A DNA stretch of 64,000 nucleotides from positions 1 through 64,000 of the forward strand of contig RCNN01000013.1 in NCBI GenBank assembly GCA_003667245.1. Direction: 5' to 3'. The stretch's first letter is position 1. Each line of letters begins with the position of its first letter. Positions 29,559 through 39,760 of this stretch are shown in pieces. Origin of the DNA: Heterostelium multicystogenum (Eukaryota > Evosea > Eumycetozoa > Acytosteliales > Acytosteliaceae). Below the pieces are notes generated by a model. It was not told where the DNA came from. It saw only the letters and a program-made list of their open reading frames with translations, and searched no databases. The position numbers and the translations under genes are program-made.

Positions 29559-29937
29559 TTTGGAGCCACCACGCCTCGCGACTAAACGAAGGTGGCAGCT
29601 GTACGCAGGTTAGTCGACCGGTCGATTGGAAACCCGGCGCGCCCGAGGGCGCCCTGCGCACAGCCACCATAAAAGTGCAGGCGAAAAACGGCCTGACTCA
29701 TGAACTGATCGTGCGCCAATCGAATCCGGGCGACTAAACCCGATCACTGAATATGCAGTGACGGAACGCAGACTAGTCGCGGGATTTTGCTGGCGCAAGC
29801 GCCTGGAATTCTCTAGGAAACGTCCTGCAAATGAAAGGGATCAGTCTTCCTGGCCATTCCCAATCACCGCCTCTTCTTGACTCTCCCCCTAAGGTCACAC
29901 CTCACCCTGAATCCCCAACTTTCAGGACCCCACCACC
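29559..29937. promoter_or_regulatory. 379-base non-coding region with nested inverted repeats upstream of the DUF6124 gene
   Basis: CGACTAA (29579-29585) pairs with TTAGTCG (29610-29616). GCGACTA (29730-29736) pairs with TAGTCGC (29774-29780) around an inner hairpin TCACTG (29744-29749) / CAGTGA (29756-29761). A 12-base palindrome TCGACCGGTCGA overlaps the end of the first pair (29613-29624), and GGCGCGCCC...GGGCGCC follows. A 62-codon open frame on the minus strand (29610-29798) is most likely incidental. The region also holds the promoter of the oxidoreductase gene at its right end. Confidence 0.6.
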
Positions 29938-30582
29938 ATGAGCCAACGCATCCTGGTCATCCTCGGCCACCCTTCCAGCACCAGCTTCTGCTCTGCCCTC
30001 ACCGACACCTACATCACCAGCGCCAAATCGGCCGGCCACGAAGTACGCGTTCTGCGCCTGGGCGATCTGACTTTCGATCCCATCCTGCACAACGGCTACA
30101 ACCAAACCCAACCCCTGGAACCCGACCTGCTCAACGCCCAATCCGATATCCTGTGGGCCAATCACCTGACGTTTGTTTTCCCCATCTGGTGGGGTGGCAT
30201 TCCGGCATTGATGAAGGGTTTTATCGATCGGATTCTCCTGTCTGGTTTCGCCTTCAAATACCGCAAAGGCAAAAGCCTTCCCCGACAAACTCCTGAAGGG
30301 ACGAACTGCGCATTTGCTGGTGACCCTGGACACGCCAGCGTGGTATTACAGGTGGTTCTACCGCATGCCGCGCTGCACCAGATGCGCAAGACAACACTGG
30401 CGTTTTGTGGCATTCAGCCGATCAAGACGTTGCTATTCGGGCCGGTGTTGGGCTCTACGCCAGCACACCGGGAACAGTGGCTGAAACAGGCCGGCGCACT
30501 CTTTGGGAAAAGGACTTTTCATGTACATCGGCAAAGCCGCGCAACTATCGGGCACAACCATCAAAGCGATTCGTCACTATGA
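29938..30582 (+). CDS. Flavodoxin-fold NAD(P)H oxidoreductase, NQO/modulator-of-drug-activity type (indels)
   Basis: Starts MSQRILVILGHPSSTSFCSAL with the FMN-binding loop (GHPxxxSFC), then LTFVFPIWWGGIPALMKGFIDRILLSGFAFKY, the family hallmark. Two opposite indels near 30275 and 30365 leave about 30 residues in the wrong frame, and the frame then returns (QMRKTTLAFCGIQPIKTLLFG). It ends inside the merR gene by about 60 bases, or slightly earlier if another indel exists. It probably reduces quinones or nitro-compounds, and the overlapping MerR gene is its likely regulator. Confidence 0.85.
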   Translation: MSQRILVILGHPSSTSFCSALTDTYITSAKSAGHEVRVLRLGDLTFDPILHNGYNQTQPLEPDLLNAQSDILWANHLTFVFPIWWGGIPALMKGFIDRILLSGFAFKYRKGKSLPRQTPEGTNCAFAGDPGHASVVLQVVLPHAALHQMRKTTLAFCGIQPIKTLLFGPVLGSTPAHREQWLKQAGALFGKRTFHVHRQSRATIGHNHQSDSSL

Positions 30583-30913
30583 GGCCATCGGCCTGTTGCC
30601 GCCGCCGCAGCGGGAAGGTCGTTATCGCATTTATTCCCCCCAGAGCGTCGAGCTGCTGAGTTTTATCAAGTGCGCCCAGCAGTTGGGTTTCAAGCTCAAG
30701 GAGTTGCAGGTGATTCTGGGTGGGCATCCTGGTGATGGATTGCCTTGGGAGCTGGCGGACATGGCAATCACCAACAAAAAGCAAGAACTGATGAGGCAAA
30801 TCGAAGCGCTGCAGAAGATGCACAGGGGATTGGTCGAATTCGAAGCCAACCTCAAGGACGCTCAGGGTCAATGCAGCGCACCACTGAAAACCTCGCTGCA
30901 GTCAATGAGCTGA
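30521..30913 (+). CDS. MerR-family transcriptional regulator
   Basis: 130 residues from ATG 30521. The N-terminal winged helix reads MYIGKAAQLSGTTIKAIRHYEAIGLLPPPQREGRYRIYS, followed by a coiled dimerisation helix (KKQELMRQIEALQKMHRGLVEFEANL). It lacks the clustered Cys pairs of metal-sensing MerR proteins, so a redox or drug-type inducer is more likely. It overlaps the oxidoreductase gene, suggesting one transcript. Confidence 0.92.
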   Translation: MYIGKAAQLSGTTIKAIRHYEAIGLLPPPQREGRYRIYSPQSVELLSFIKCAQQLGFKLKELQVILGGHPGDGLPWELADMAITNKKQELMRQIEALQKMHRGLVEFEANLKDAQGQCSAPLKTSLQSMS

Positions 30914-30922
30914 ATCGCTGTT

Positions 30923-31050
30923 TTACGTAGTGCCGGGCAGCCGCTCGGTACGGAAAAAATCGCCCTCCTCGTAAGCCCAATCTGATTTTCCGGACCACTC
31001 GTCCAGGCCCCATTTTGCTGTTGCAGACTCCGACGCCTCCCCTCTGCAGA
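30923..31050 (-). pseudogene. Antisense coding remnant (C-terminal tail of an unknown gene)
   Basis: On the minus strand an open stretch with protein-like composition (AKWGLDEWSGKSDWAYEEG) runs to a TAA at 30923. There is no start codon or upstream coding sequence; it begins at the RHS 5' end. It looks like the leftover 3' end of a gene cut when the RHS gene was inserted. No family recognised. Confidence 0.35.
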
Positions 31051-31060
31051 GACGTCATGG

Positions 31061-34000
31061 ATGACTGCTTCTTCGTCCCACATTGCCCATATCGAACACA
31101 AACTGGATGGCTTTCATCAGAGCCTGGCGGTGTATCGCCAGCAGGTGGGCGCCTGGTATTCGCAAGCGCTGGATAAGGTCAGCCATGCGGCAGATTTGCC
31201 GTCGTTGCTGGGAATGGACCGAATCATTCGGGTGGGGGATTCGAGCACGTCGGTGAGCATGACCGATGACAACTTCTCGACGGTGGCGCGCTGTGAGGAA
31301 AGTGGCGTACTGGAGATCGAGAGCAAGTTCGAGTCGGTGTACGACGTACCGCTGGGAGGCATCCCGGTTGAGGTGATTGGGCTGGATGACGGCAGTTCTA
31401 CCGTCATCATTCTCGATGAACAGGGGAAAGGTTCTCACCCCTGTGTGGCCGGCAAGCGTTTACCAGGTGCGAGTGCAAGGTGGCGTGTCGGACGAGCAGG
31501 TCGAGGCGCTGTTTTCGTCCTTACGACGGTTTGGCCGCAGACCTGGAAAGCTGGCTGCGCAAGCAATGGGGTGGTTTCCGGCCCGCACTGGGAAAGGTCC
31601 CACTTCAAGCGCGATTGGCAATGGCGTGCTGGCGGGAAGTTGGGCGGCGATCAGCGGGGTGTGGGACGCCATCAAGCAGGTGCAGGAGATCTTCAAGGAC
31701 CCCGGCAAGCTGTTTGAAAGCCTCGGGGCGAAAGCCAGCGAATTGATGGAGCTGGCTCGCACTGCGCCAAAAGTTATGGAACAGGCGATGCTGCTGGCCA
31801 GTGATGAGGCGGGCGCTGTACCTGATGTTGCGCACGGCGATGATTTGGCTGTCGGCGTTGCCGCCCAGTGAAGTTGCCGGGAGTACCGCCGAGGCGGTGG
31901 CCGGGTTTGTGGTGTCGTTGCTGATCGACTTGTTGGTCGCTGCGTTGCTGACGGTTGTTTTGCCGGCGGCGGGTATCGCTTATCTGAGTTCGCGTGCGCT
32001 CAGGTATGGCGCTCGGATTGTTGAGGCAGCCATTGAGTTTGTGAAGGGTATTTTCGACGTTCTTCAGAGCTTTATGGGGGCAGTGAATCGCTATAAGGCC
32101 GTGGCGGTTCGGGGCGCTGTGGAGGGGTTGAAAAAAGGTGGCGTGCAGATGCGCTGGGGGCCGCGTCAGAACACAGCGGTTCGGCAGGGAGCGCATGTGG
32201 ATGATGTGCCTGCTTCTGCGAAAAACCTCAATGGGGATGCTTCGGCCTGCTCTGCTAGCACCTGTACCAATGGCTGCCCGGTATCGATGGTTACCGGTGA
32301 GGAACTGCTGACCCTGACGGACGGCTCGTTGGAGGGTGTGCTGCCGTTTGCCTGGACGCGGTTGTATCGCAGCAGCGCCGTGGAAGTGGATTGCGGGTTG
32401 GGGTTTGGGGTTTGGCTGGAGTCATTCGCTGGCGCAGCGGTTGGTGGTGAGCGGTGAATCGGTGGTGTGGACCGATCACGAAAACCGCAGTACGACGTTT
32501 CCTCTTCCCTCTGCTGCGCGGCCAGCCATCACTAATAGCCTGGCGGAAGCGGCGATTTATCTGGGCGCTATGCCTGATGAATTAGTACTGGCTCAAACCT
32601 CCCTTTTCTACCACTTCCGCAACGGTGTGCTGACGTCGATCAGCGATGCGTATGACAACCGGCTGCGCATTTCCCGCGACTATTCCGGGCGGATTCAGCG
32701 GATCGATAACCACGTTGGCCAGGGATTGCTGCTGCGGTATGACCGTGGACACATCGTTGCCGTCGACTATCAGGTGCAGCGGGAGCCGGGATGGGTCACC
32801 GAACAGAACGTTGTTTCCTACACGTACGACGATGCCTGGCGGTTGGTTGAGGCGACCAACGCGGTAGGCGAAAGCGAACGTTATCGGTACGACGATCAGC
32901 AGGTGATCCTGGAGCGGGAACTGGCCGGTGGGGCGAGTTTCTTCTGGGAGTGGGAACGGTCTGGCAAGGCGGCGCGATGCGTCCGCCACTGGGCCAGCTT
33001 TTCGCAGATGGACACACGGTATGTGTGGATGATGACAACGGCACTGTCACCGTACACAACGCCGATGGCAGCCAGGAGGTCTACGTCCACGACCAGCGCG
33101 CTCGGCTGGTGCAGCGGATCGATCCGGACGGCGCGCAGCACTTCAAATCCTACGATGAAAAAGGCCGCCTGACGGTCGAGCAGGACCCGCTGGGGGCGGT
33201 GACGGCCTATCAGTACGACGAAGCCGGTCGGTTGATTGCGCTGTTTCCCGGGGACGATGCGCCGACGTCCTACGAGCATGACAACGGGTTCGTGCGGGTT
33301 GTACGCCGTGGTGACGCGGTGTGGAAATACCAGCGTAACGATCAAGGCGATATCACCCGTAAGACTGATCCGGACGGCAATTACACCGAATACACCTACA
33401 CCCAACACGGAAAGCTCAGCGGCGTCTGGTATCCGGACAACAGCAGCCAGCGGCTGATCTGGGACGAACGTGGCCAGCTCACCGAAGAGAAGCTGGCGAA
33501 TGGCGGTGTGCGGCGTTATCGCTATGACGACCTGGGGCGGCAGGTGGCTTGCGAGGATGAGCATGGCGCGCTGACCCACTACCAGTGGGACGCCGTAGGT
33601 CGTTTGCTGAAGGTGATTCAGCCGGGCGGCGCCACTCGCGAATTCAGCTACAACCCGTACGGAAAAATCACTGCAGAGCGCGACGAGCTGGGTCGGGTCA
33701 CGCGCTACGAATATGCCGACGGCCTACACCTGATCAGCCGTCGGATTAATCCGGACGGCACGCAGCTCAAATACCGCTACGACAATGTTCGGTTGTTACT
33801 CACCGAGATCGAAAATGAGGTTGGGGAAACCTACCGGCTTGAGTACCACGCCAACGGCCTGATACAGCAGGAAACCGGGTTTGATGGTCGCCGCACCGCC
33901 TATGTCTACGACCTCGCCGGGCATCTGCTGGAAAAGACCGAGTACGGCGACGATGGCAGTCGTCTGGTTACTGGTTATCAGCGGGACAGCGCCGGTCGCC

Positions 34001-35688
34001 TGGTAAGAAAAACCCTGCCCGACTGCAGCACGGTTGATTACACCTACGATCGCCTCGGCAATCTCCTCAGCGTCGACGACGGCCACTGGCCGCTGCATTA
34101 CGAATACGACCTGCAAAACCGCCTCACCGCCGAACACCAGGGCTGGGGCACGTTGCGCTACCTCTACGACGAATGCGGCCAACTCAACTACCTGCGCCTG
34201 CCCGACAACAACCGCCTCACCTTCCACCACGAAAAAGGCGGCGACCTCGCCACCGTCAAACTCAACGGTAACCTGCTCACCTCGCACCTGTTCAAATCCG
34301 GCCGCGAACACCAACGCCAGCAAGGCCAACTCCTCAGCCATTACCACTACGACGACCAGGGCCGCCTGCACGCCCACGCCATCACCCAACAGGAACAACG
34401 CTACCAGCGCCGCCAATACGACTACGACAAACGCGGCAACCTGACCCGCATCCTCGACACCCGCAAAGGCCAGCACGACTACCACTACGACCCGCTCGAC
34501 CGCCTGACCCGCGCCGACCACTCGCACGATTCTGCAGGAACGCTTCGTCCACGACCCGGCGGGCAACCTGCTGATGCAAGACCGCGTAGGGCCCAGCGTC
34601 GTCAAAGGCAACCGGCTGTTGACGCAAGGCGACCGTCACTACGACTACGACGCCTTCGGCAACCTCCTGCGCGAACGCCGGGGCCGGGCTCAACAGTTGG
34701 TTACCGAATACCGCTACGACTGTCAGCATCGCCTGATCAGCGTCACCCAACCGGACGGCACCCAGGCCAGCTATCGCTACGACCCGTTTGGTCGGCGTAT
34801 CGCCAAAACGATAAAAAGCCAAACCACCGAGTTCTTCTGGCAAGGCGACACGCTGATTGCCGAACACAGTGCTGATCACCACCAAAGCTATATCTACGAA
34901 CCCAACAGCTTTCGCCCGTTAGCGCTGCTGAAAGGCTATGGGCCGGGAAACGTAAAACCCTTCCACTACCAACTCGACCACCTGGGCACGCCACAAGAAC
35001 TCACCGCGCCCGATGGCGAAATCGTCTGGTCAGCGCACTACCGCGCCTACGGCCAAATCGCGAAGCTGGACGTCAACACCGTTACCAACCCGCTGCGCTT
35101 CCAGGGCCAGTACTTCGACCCGGAAAGCGGGCTGCACTACAACCGTCATCGCTACTACAATCCGGATATTGGCCGCTACCTGACGCCCGACCGGTGAAGC
35201 TGGCGGGTGGGCTGAACGGATACCAATACGTGCCCAACCCGACGGGGTGGGTGGATCCGTTGGGGTTGAATACCTGTCCGGGTGGGGATGGATGCAAACC
35301 GGCGACAGAGGTTGAGGATCCGGCGAACAGGACAGCGGCTGATAAAGGTGAGCCCGTTCTCCCCGCCGCCTCGAACACTCCAGCCAACATGGGTTACCAC
35401 AAGGAAACCTACGCAAATAAACCGGTAAGGCCCCAAGACGCTACTCAAAAATGGGAGGATTTCCTAGGAGATGGCCCCCATACGAATACTCATCCAAGGA
35501 CCGGGGAATCAGACCCTGACAGACTGGTTTCAGCAGATGGGAAAAGAAGTATTCGTTATGGTGTTCATGAAATGTACAGCAAGCCAACCAAACATCATTA
35601 TCACGAAGAAATATGGACCCTTGAGCTTGAAACCAAGACGATGAACGTGGATAACACGGTAGTCAGAGTTCCCTTACTGAAGAAATAG
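31061..35688 (+). CDS. RHS/YD-repeat polymorphic toxin (frameshifted)
   Basis: A protein of about 1,540 residues read across about eight frame changes from ATG 31061. The N-terminal 400 residues include a hydrophobic segment (LLIDLLVAALLTVVLPAAGIAYL) and a Cys-containing junction (SASTCTNGCPVSMVTGEELL) before the RHS domain. Dozens of YD repeats follow (YRYDDLGRQVA, YQYDEAGRL), which form the shell that encloses the toxin. The RHS core ends with the conserved YDPESGLHYNRHRYYNP...GGLNGYQYVPNPTGWVDPLGL. The last 140 residues are a distinct, AT-richer toxin domain with an HHYHEE histidine/acid cluster, perhaps a nuclease; I cannot assign its class. No PAAR domain or VgrG gene is nearby. A putative immunity gene follows. 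Confidence 0.88.
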
Positions 35689-35689
35689 A

Positions 35690-36073
35690 ATGATTGTAAA
35701 AATAGCGGATGTATTTTCAAAAGACAGCACATTGCATGTGAGTTTTCGCTCACCTGCCGGCAACGGGGTCGCAGTGTGGATTGGAAGCGCTCCTGAAGTA
35801 GGTCAACAATGCGATGTTGAGTTGAATCTAGATAATATTTTTTACTGGGGAGAAAATATTAAACCCGCAGACTCAAACGTTGATCTCTTGTATTTCAAGA
35901 ACGGAGCTACGCACTTGGTGGCCGAGCTAATCTCTGTCGATGACGATAATTGCGCAGCTATAAGAATTGGCGGATCTGTTGTTCTTATTGAAATAGACGA
36001 GGCACCAGCCCAAAAGCCAAGCTATGTGGATTTAACAACAACTGAAATCCACCTCCACCCAACATACGTTTAA
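35690..36073 (+). CDS. Putative immunity protein for the adjacent RHS toxin
   Basis: 127 residues, starting one base after the RHS stop. Acidic, beta-rich looking, without signal peptide (MIVKIADVFSKDSTLHVSF). It is far more AT-rich than the chromosome, matching the toxin C-terminus. The role is inferred solely from position and shared composition; the sequence matches no family I know. Confidence 0.65.
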   Translation: MIVKIADVFSKDSTLHVSFRSPAGNGVAVWIGSAPEVGQQCDVELNLDNIFYWGENIKPADSNVDLLYFKNGATHLVAELISVDDDNCAAIRIGGSVVLIEIDEAPAQKPSYVDLTTTEIHLHPTYV

Positions 36074-36155
36074 ACAAAACAAGGATCTCCCGGCACGATA
36101 GCTTTATCAGCAAGAAACGCCCCATCAACAGCGTCTCATCCCATCGACGACCGCT

Positions 36156-36404
36156 TCATAAAGCGTCGCCCCGCTCCACTACCTTAACCACAGCAAACTC
36201 CTGGTCGACCTGACTCAATCGGGTGACCTGCGCTAAATCGCCAACGACCACCTCATCTCCCTGATAAACGCCTTGCCCTCTACCTCCAAAAACCCGATGA
36301 CCGGCTTCATACGACTTCTGATCGACGGTGAGCCGAATAACCTGGCTAATCGGCTCATTCGGTGAGCCGAATAAGTCCGTTATTCGGCTCACACACACCC
36401 GCAA
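36156..36404 (-). CDS. Doubtful small ORF of unknown function (82 aa)
   Basis: The open frame (from a region containing alternating repeats) gives a protein with plausible composition (QGVYQGDEVVVGDLAQV). There is no clear ribosome-binding site and its first 15 codons lie inside the repeat cluster. It may be a decayed gene left behind the RHS module. The rest of 36074-36480 holds only the repeat cluster and the xseB promoter. Confidence 0.25.
   Translation of the reverse strand: MRVCVSRITDLFGSPNEPISQVIRLTVDQKSYEAGHRVFGGRGQGVYQGDEVVVGDLAQVTRLSQVDQEFAVVKVVERGDAL
36328..36392. repeat. Cluster of four alternating 13-base motifs
   Basis: GTGAGCCGAATAA occurs at 36328-36340 and 36362-36374, its exact complement TTATTCGGCTCAC at 36380-36392, and a partial complement (TAATCGGCTCATT) at about 36347-36359. 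The last two full copies form a perfect 13-bp inverted repeat with a 5-base spacer. It resembles a multi-site operator, or a recombination site, about 90 bases upstream of xseB. Confidence 0.75.
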
Positions 36405-36480
36405 ATCCCCCCACTCATTTGCCCCAATCCCCCATGTCTGCTAGTGTCGCGCCGGTTTACCGTCTACCGGAATAGCCGCC

Positions 36481-36723
36481 ATGGCCCGCAAAAAAGTTGC
36501 ACTCGATTTTGAACAATCCCTCGCCGACCTGCAAACCCTGGTCGAGCGTATGGAGAACGGCGAGTTGTCGCTGGAAGACTCGTTGACCGCATTCGAGCAA
36601 GGCATCGGCCTGACCCGCGACTGCCAGAGCGCCCTGGCGCAGGCGGAGCAGAAGGTCCAGGTGTTGCTGGAACGCGATGGGGAGTTGGCCGAAGAACCTT
36701 TCGATGCGGAACAGCCTGAATGA
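36481..36723 (+). CDS. xseB: Exodeoxyribonuclease VII small subunit
   Basis: Intact, 80 residues. The core [43 protein letters not shown] is diagnostic: two long helices that form the coiled stalk binding XseA. The C-terminus is acidic. Its stop overlaps the ispA start (ATGA at 36720), the usual xseB-ispA-dxs operon. Confidence 0.97.
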   Translation: MARKKVALDFEQSLADLQTLVERMENGELSLEDSLTAFEQGIGLTRDCQSALAQAEQKVQVLLERDGELAEEPFDAEQPE

Positions 36724-37608
36724 TCGACGCTTATCAGGCCGGCAGCCAGGCCCGGGTCAATGCTGCGCTGGAACCGCTGTTTATTGCGCCCAGCCCCGAG
36801 CTGAACCGTCTGTATGAGGCTATGCGCTACAGCGTGATGAACGGTGGCAAACGCGTTCGCCCCTTGCTCGCCTATGCGGCCTGCGAAGCACTCGGCGCTC
36901 AGGCGGAGGAAGCCAACGGCGCCGCCTGTGCGGTGGAGTTGATCCACGCTTACTCCCTGGTACACGACGATTTGCCGGCAATGGACGACGACGATCTGCG
37001 TCGCGGCCAACCCACTACCCATAAAGCCTTTGATGAAGCCTGCGCGATTCTCGCCGGTGACGGCCTGCAAAGCCTGGCGTTCAGCGCCCTGCTGGACCCG
37101 CGCCTGAGCAGCGTCAACGCCGAGATCCGTCTGCGCATGGTTACCGCGCTGGCGCTGGCCGCAGGGCCTGCCGGCATGGTCGGCGGCCAGGCGATTGACC
37201 TGGGCTCGGTCGGTTTGAAGCTCGATCAACAAGCCCTGGAATACATGCACCGCCACAAGACCGGCGCGCTGATCGAGGCCGCCGTGCACCTCGGCGCCCT
37301 GGCCAGTGGCCGTGCCGAAGCGGCGCAAACTGGCGGCGCTGCAAACCTACGCGCGGGCCATCGGCCTGGCGTTCCAGGTGCAGGACGATATTCTCGACGT
37401 TGAAAGTGATACCGCGACCCTCGGCAAGCGCCAGGGTGCTGATATCGCACGGGACAAGCCGACTTATCCTTCGCTTCTCGGGCTGGAAGCCGCCAAGGCG
37501 TACGCCCTGGAGCTGCGGGACCAGGCCCTGGATGCCCTGCGACCTTTCGACGCGGCTGCCGAGCCACTGCGTGACCTGGCGCGGTATATCGTCGAACGTC
37601 GCCACTGA
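36720..37608 (+). CDS. ispA: Farnesyl diphosphate synthase (one frameshift)
   Basis: Condenses IPP with DMAPP and GPP to make FPP. First aspartate-rich motif is in [17 protein letters not shown] (DDxxxxD), second is [18 protein letters not shown] (DDxxD), with [13 protein letters not shown] near the N-terminus. An extra base at about 37325-37333 shifts the frame between the two halves. Corrected length is about 295 residues. Feeds isoprenoid, ubiquinone and undecaprenyl phosphate synthesis together with dxs downstream. Confidence 0.95.
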
Positions 37609-37718
37609 CAACAGCGGCCTTTTCCACCGCATATCAGCCAAGTTCGGCGCTCTGCGTGGGCAGTTTGCGATGCTTGAGGTAAACTGCCGCCTCTTCTATA
37701 CCTATAACGATTCGCCTG

Positions 37719-39618
37719 ATGCCCACGACGTTTCAAGAGATTCCCCGCAAGCGCCCGGCCACGCCCCTGCTGGACCGTGCCAAACACGCCAGCCGGCCTG
37801 CGCCGCCTGGGTGAAGCCGAGCTGGAAACCCTGGCCGATGAGTTGCGCCTGGAATTGCTCTACACGGTCGGCCAGACCGGTGGGCATTTCGGTGCCGGCC
37901 TGGGCGTCATCGAGCTGACCATTGCGCTGCATTACGTATTCGACACTCCGGACGACCGGCTGGTGTGGGACGTGGGTCATCAGGCCTATCCGCACAAGAT
38001 TCTCACCGGACGCCGCGAGCGCATGGCCACACTGCGCCAGAAGGATGGCATCGCCGCCTTCCCGCGCCGCTCCGAGAGCGAGTACGACACCTTTGGCGTC
38101 GGCCACTCCAGCACCTCTATCAGTGCAGCGTTGGGCATGGCGATTGCCGCCCGCCTGCAAAACAGCGATCGCAAGGCGATTGCGGTGATCGGTGATGGCG
38201 CGTTGACCGCCGGCATGGCCTTCGAGGCGCTGAACCACGCGCCGGAAGTGGACGCCAACATGCTGGTGATCCTCAACGACAACGACATGTCGATCTCGCG
38301 CAATGTCGGTGGCCTGTCGAATTACCTGGCAAAAATCCTCTCCAGCCGCACTTACGCCAGCATGCGTGAAGGCAGCAAGAAGGTGCTCTCGCGCCTGCCC
38401 GGCGCGTGGGAAATTGCCCGTCGTACCGAAGAATATGCCAAGGGCATGCTGGTTCCCGGCACCCTGTTCGAAGAGTTGGGCTGGAACTACATCGGCCCGA
38501 TCGACGGCCATGACCTGCCAACCCTGATCGCCACCCTGCGCAACATGCGTGACCTTAAAGGCCCGCAGTTCCTGCATATCGTGACCAAGAAAGGCAAAGG
38601 CTTCGCCCCGGCGGAAGTCGACCCGATTGGTTACCACGCGATCACCAAGCTGGAACCGCTGAACGCCCCGGCCGCCGCGCCGAAGAAGCCCAGCGGGCCA
38701 AAGTATTCCGGTGTGTTCGGCGAATGGCTGTGTGACATGGCCGCCGCCGACCCGCGCCTGGTGGGCATCACCCCGGCGATGAAGGAAGGTTCCGACCTGG
38801 TGGCGTTCAGCGAGCGTTTCCCGCTGCGCTATTTCGACGTGGCCATCGCCGAGCAACACGCGGTGACCTTCGCCGCGGGCATGGCCTGTGAAGGCGCCAA
38901 GCCGGTAGTCGCGATCTACTCTACGTTCCTGCAGCGCGGTTATGACCAGTTGATTCATGACGTCGCGGTGCAGAACCTCGACGTGCTGTTCGCCATCGAC
39001 CGTGCGGGCCTGGTGGGCGAAGACGGCCCGACCCATGCCGGCAGCTTCGACCTCTCGTACCTGCGCTGCATCCCCGGCATGCTGGTGATGACCCCGAGCG
39101 ACGAGAACGAACTGCGCAAGATGCTCAGCACCGGCCACCTGTACAACGGCCCGGCGGCTGTGCGCTATCCGCGTGGGAATGGTCCGAATGCGGTGATCGA
39201 AAAGGACCTTGAGCCTATCGAAATCGGCAAAGGTATCGTCCGCCGCCAGGGCAGCGGGGTTGCCTTGCTGGTGTTCGGCGTGCAATTGGCTGAAGCCTTG
39301 AAAGTGGCCGAGAAGATCGACGCCACGGTGGTAGACATGCGTTTCGTCAAGCCACTGGACGAGGCCCTGGTGCGCGAGATCGCCGGCAGCCATGAGCTGC
39401 TGGTGACCCTCGAAGAAAACGCCGTCATGGGCGGCGCCGGTGCGGCAGTCAGTGAGTTCCTGGCGCGGGAGAATATCCTCAAGTCGGTGCTGCACCTGGG
39501 CCTGCCGGATGTGTATGTCGAGCATGCCAAGCCGGCGCAGATGCTGGCTGAGTGCGGGCTGGATGAATCCGGGATTGAAGCTTCGGTTCGTCAGCGCATG
39601 GCCCTGCTGGGCCTGTAG
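37719..39618 (+). CDS. dxs: 1-deoxy-D-xylulose-5-phosphate synthase (one frameshift near the start)
   Basis: First enzyme of the MEP isoprenoid pathway, thiamine-diphosphate dependent. It begins [21 protein letters not shown] at ATG 37719. An extra A in the AAA run near 37784 shifts the frame, after which 613 residues are clean. Motifs: [13 protein letters not shown], the ThDP motif [16 protein letters not shown]...[12 protein letters not shown], and the transketolase pyrimidine part [18 protein letters not shown] and [18 protein letters not shown]. It follows ispA by 110 bases. Confidence 0.97.
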
Positions 39619-39632
39619 AAACGCGATTAAAA

Positions 39633-39724
39633 ATGTGGGAGCGGGCTTGCTCGCGAAAGCGCTGGGTCAGTCGACAGATGCATTGACTGACACTGCGCCT
39701 TCGCGAGCAAGCCCGCTCCCACAT
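39633..39724. repeat. REP doublet between dxs and btuB
   Basis: Arms ATGTGGGAGCGGGCTTGCTCGCGAA and TTCGCGAGCAAGCCCGCTCCCACAT are exact complements, with an imperfect centre. It belongs to the same family as 13584-13674. It fills most of the 142-base gap before btuB. Confidence 0.93.
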
Positions 39725-39760
39725 TTGTTTTATGCCAACTTCAAATGCTACGGACAGCCC

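Noticed and set aside
37702..39525. A 607-codon open frame on the minus strand opposite dxs
   Set aside because: Shadow frame; composition rich in His/Gln/Arg typical of antisense to GC3-rich genes, and dxs is unambiguous on the plus strand.
39619..39760. Cobalamin riboswitch upstream of btuB
   Set aside because: The gap is filled by a REP doublet and is too short; no B12-box-like sequence seen.
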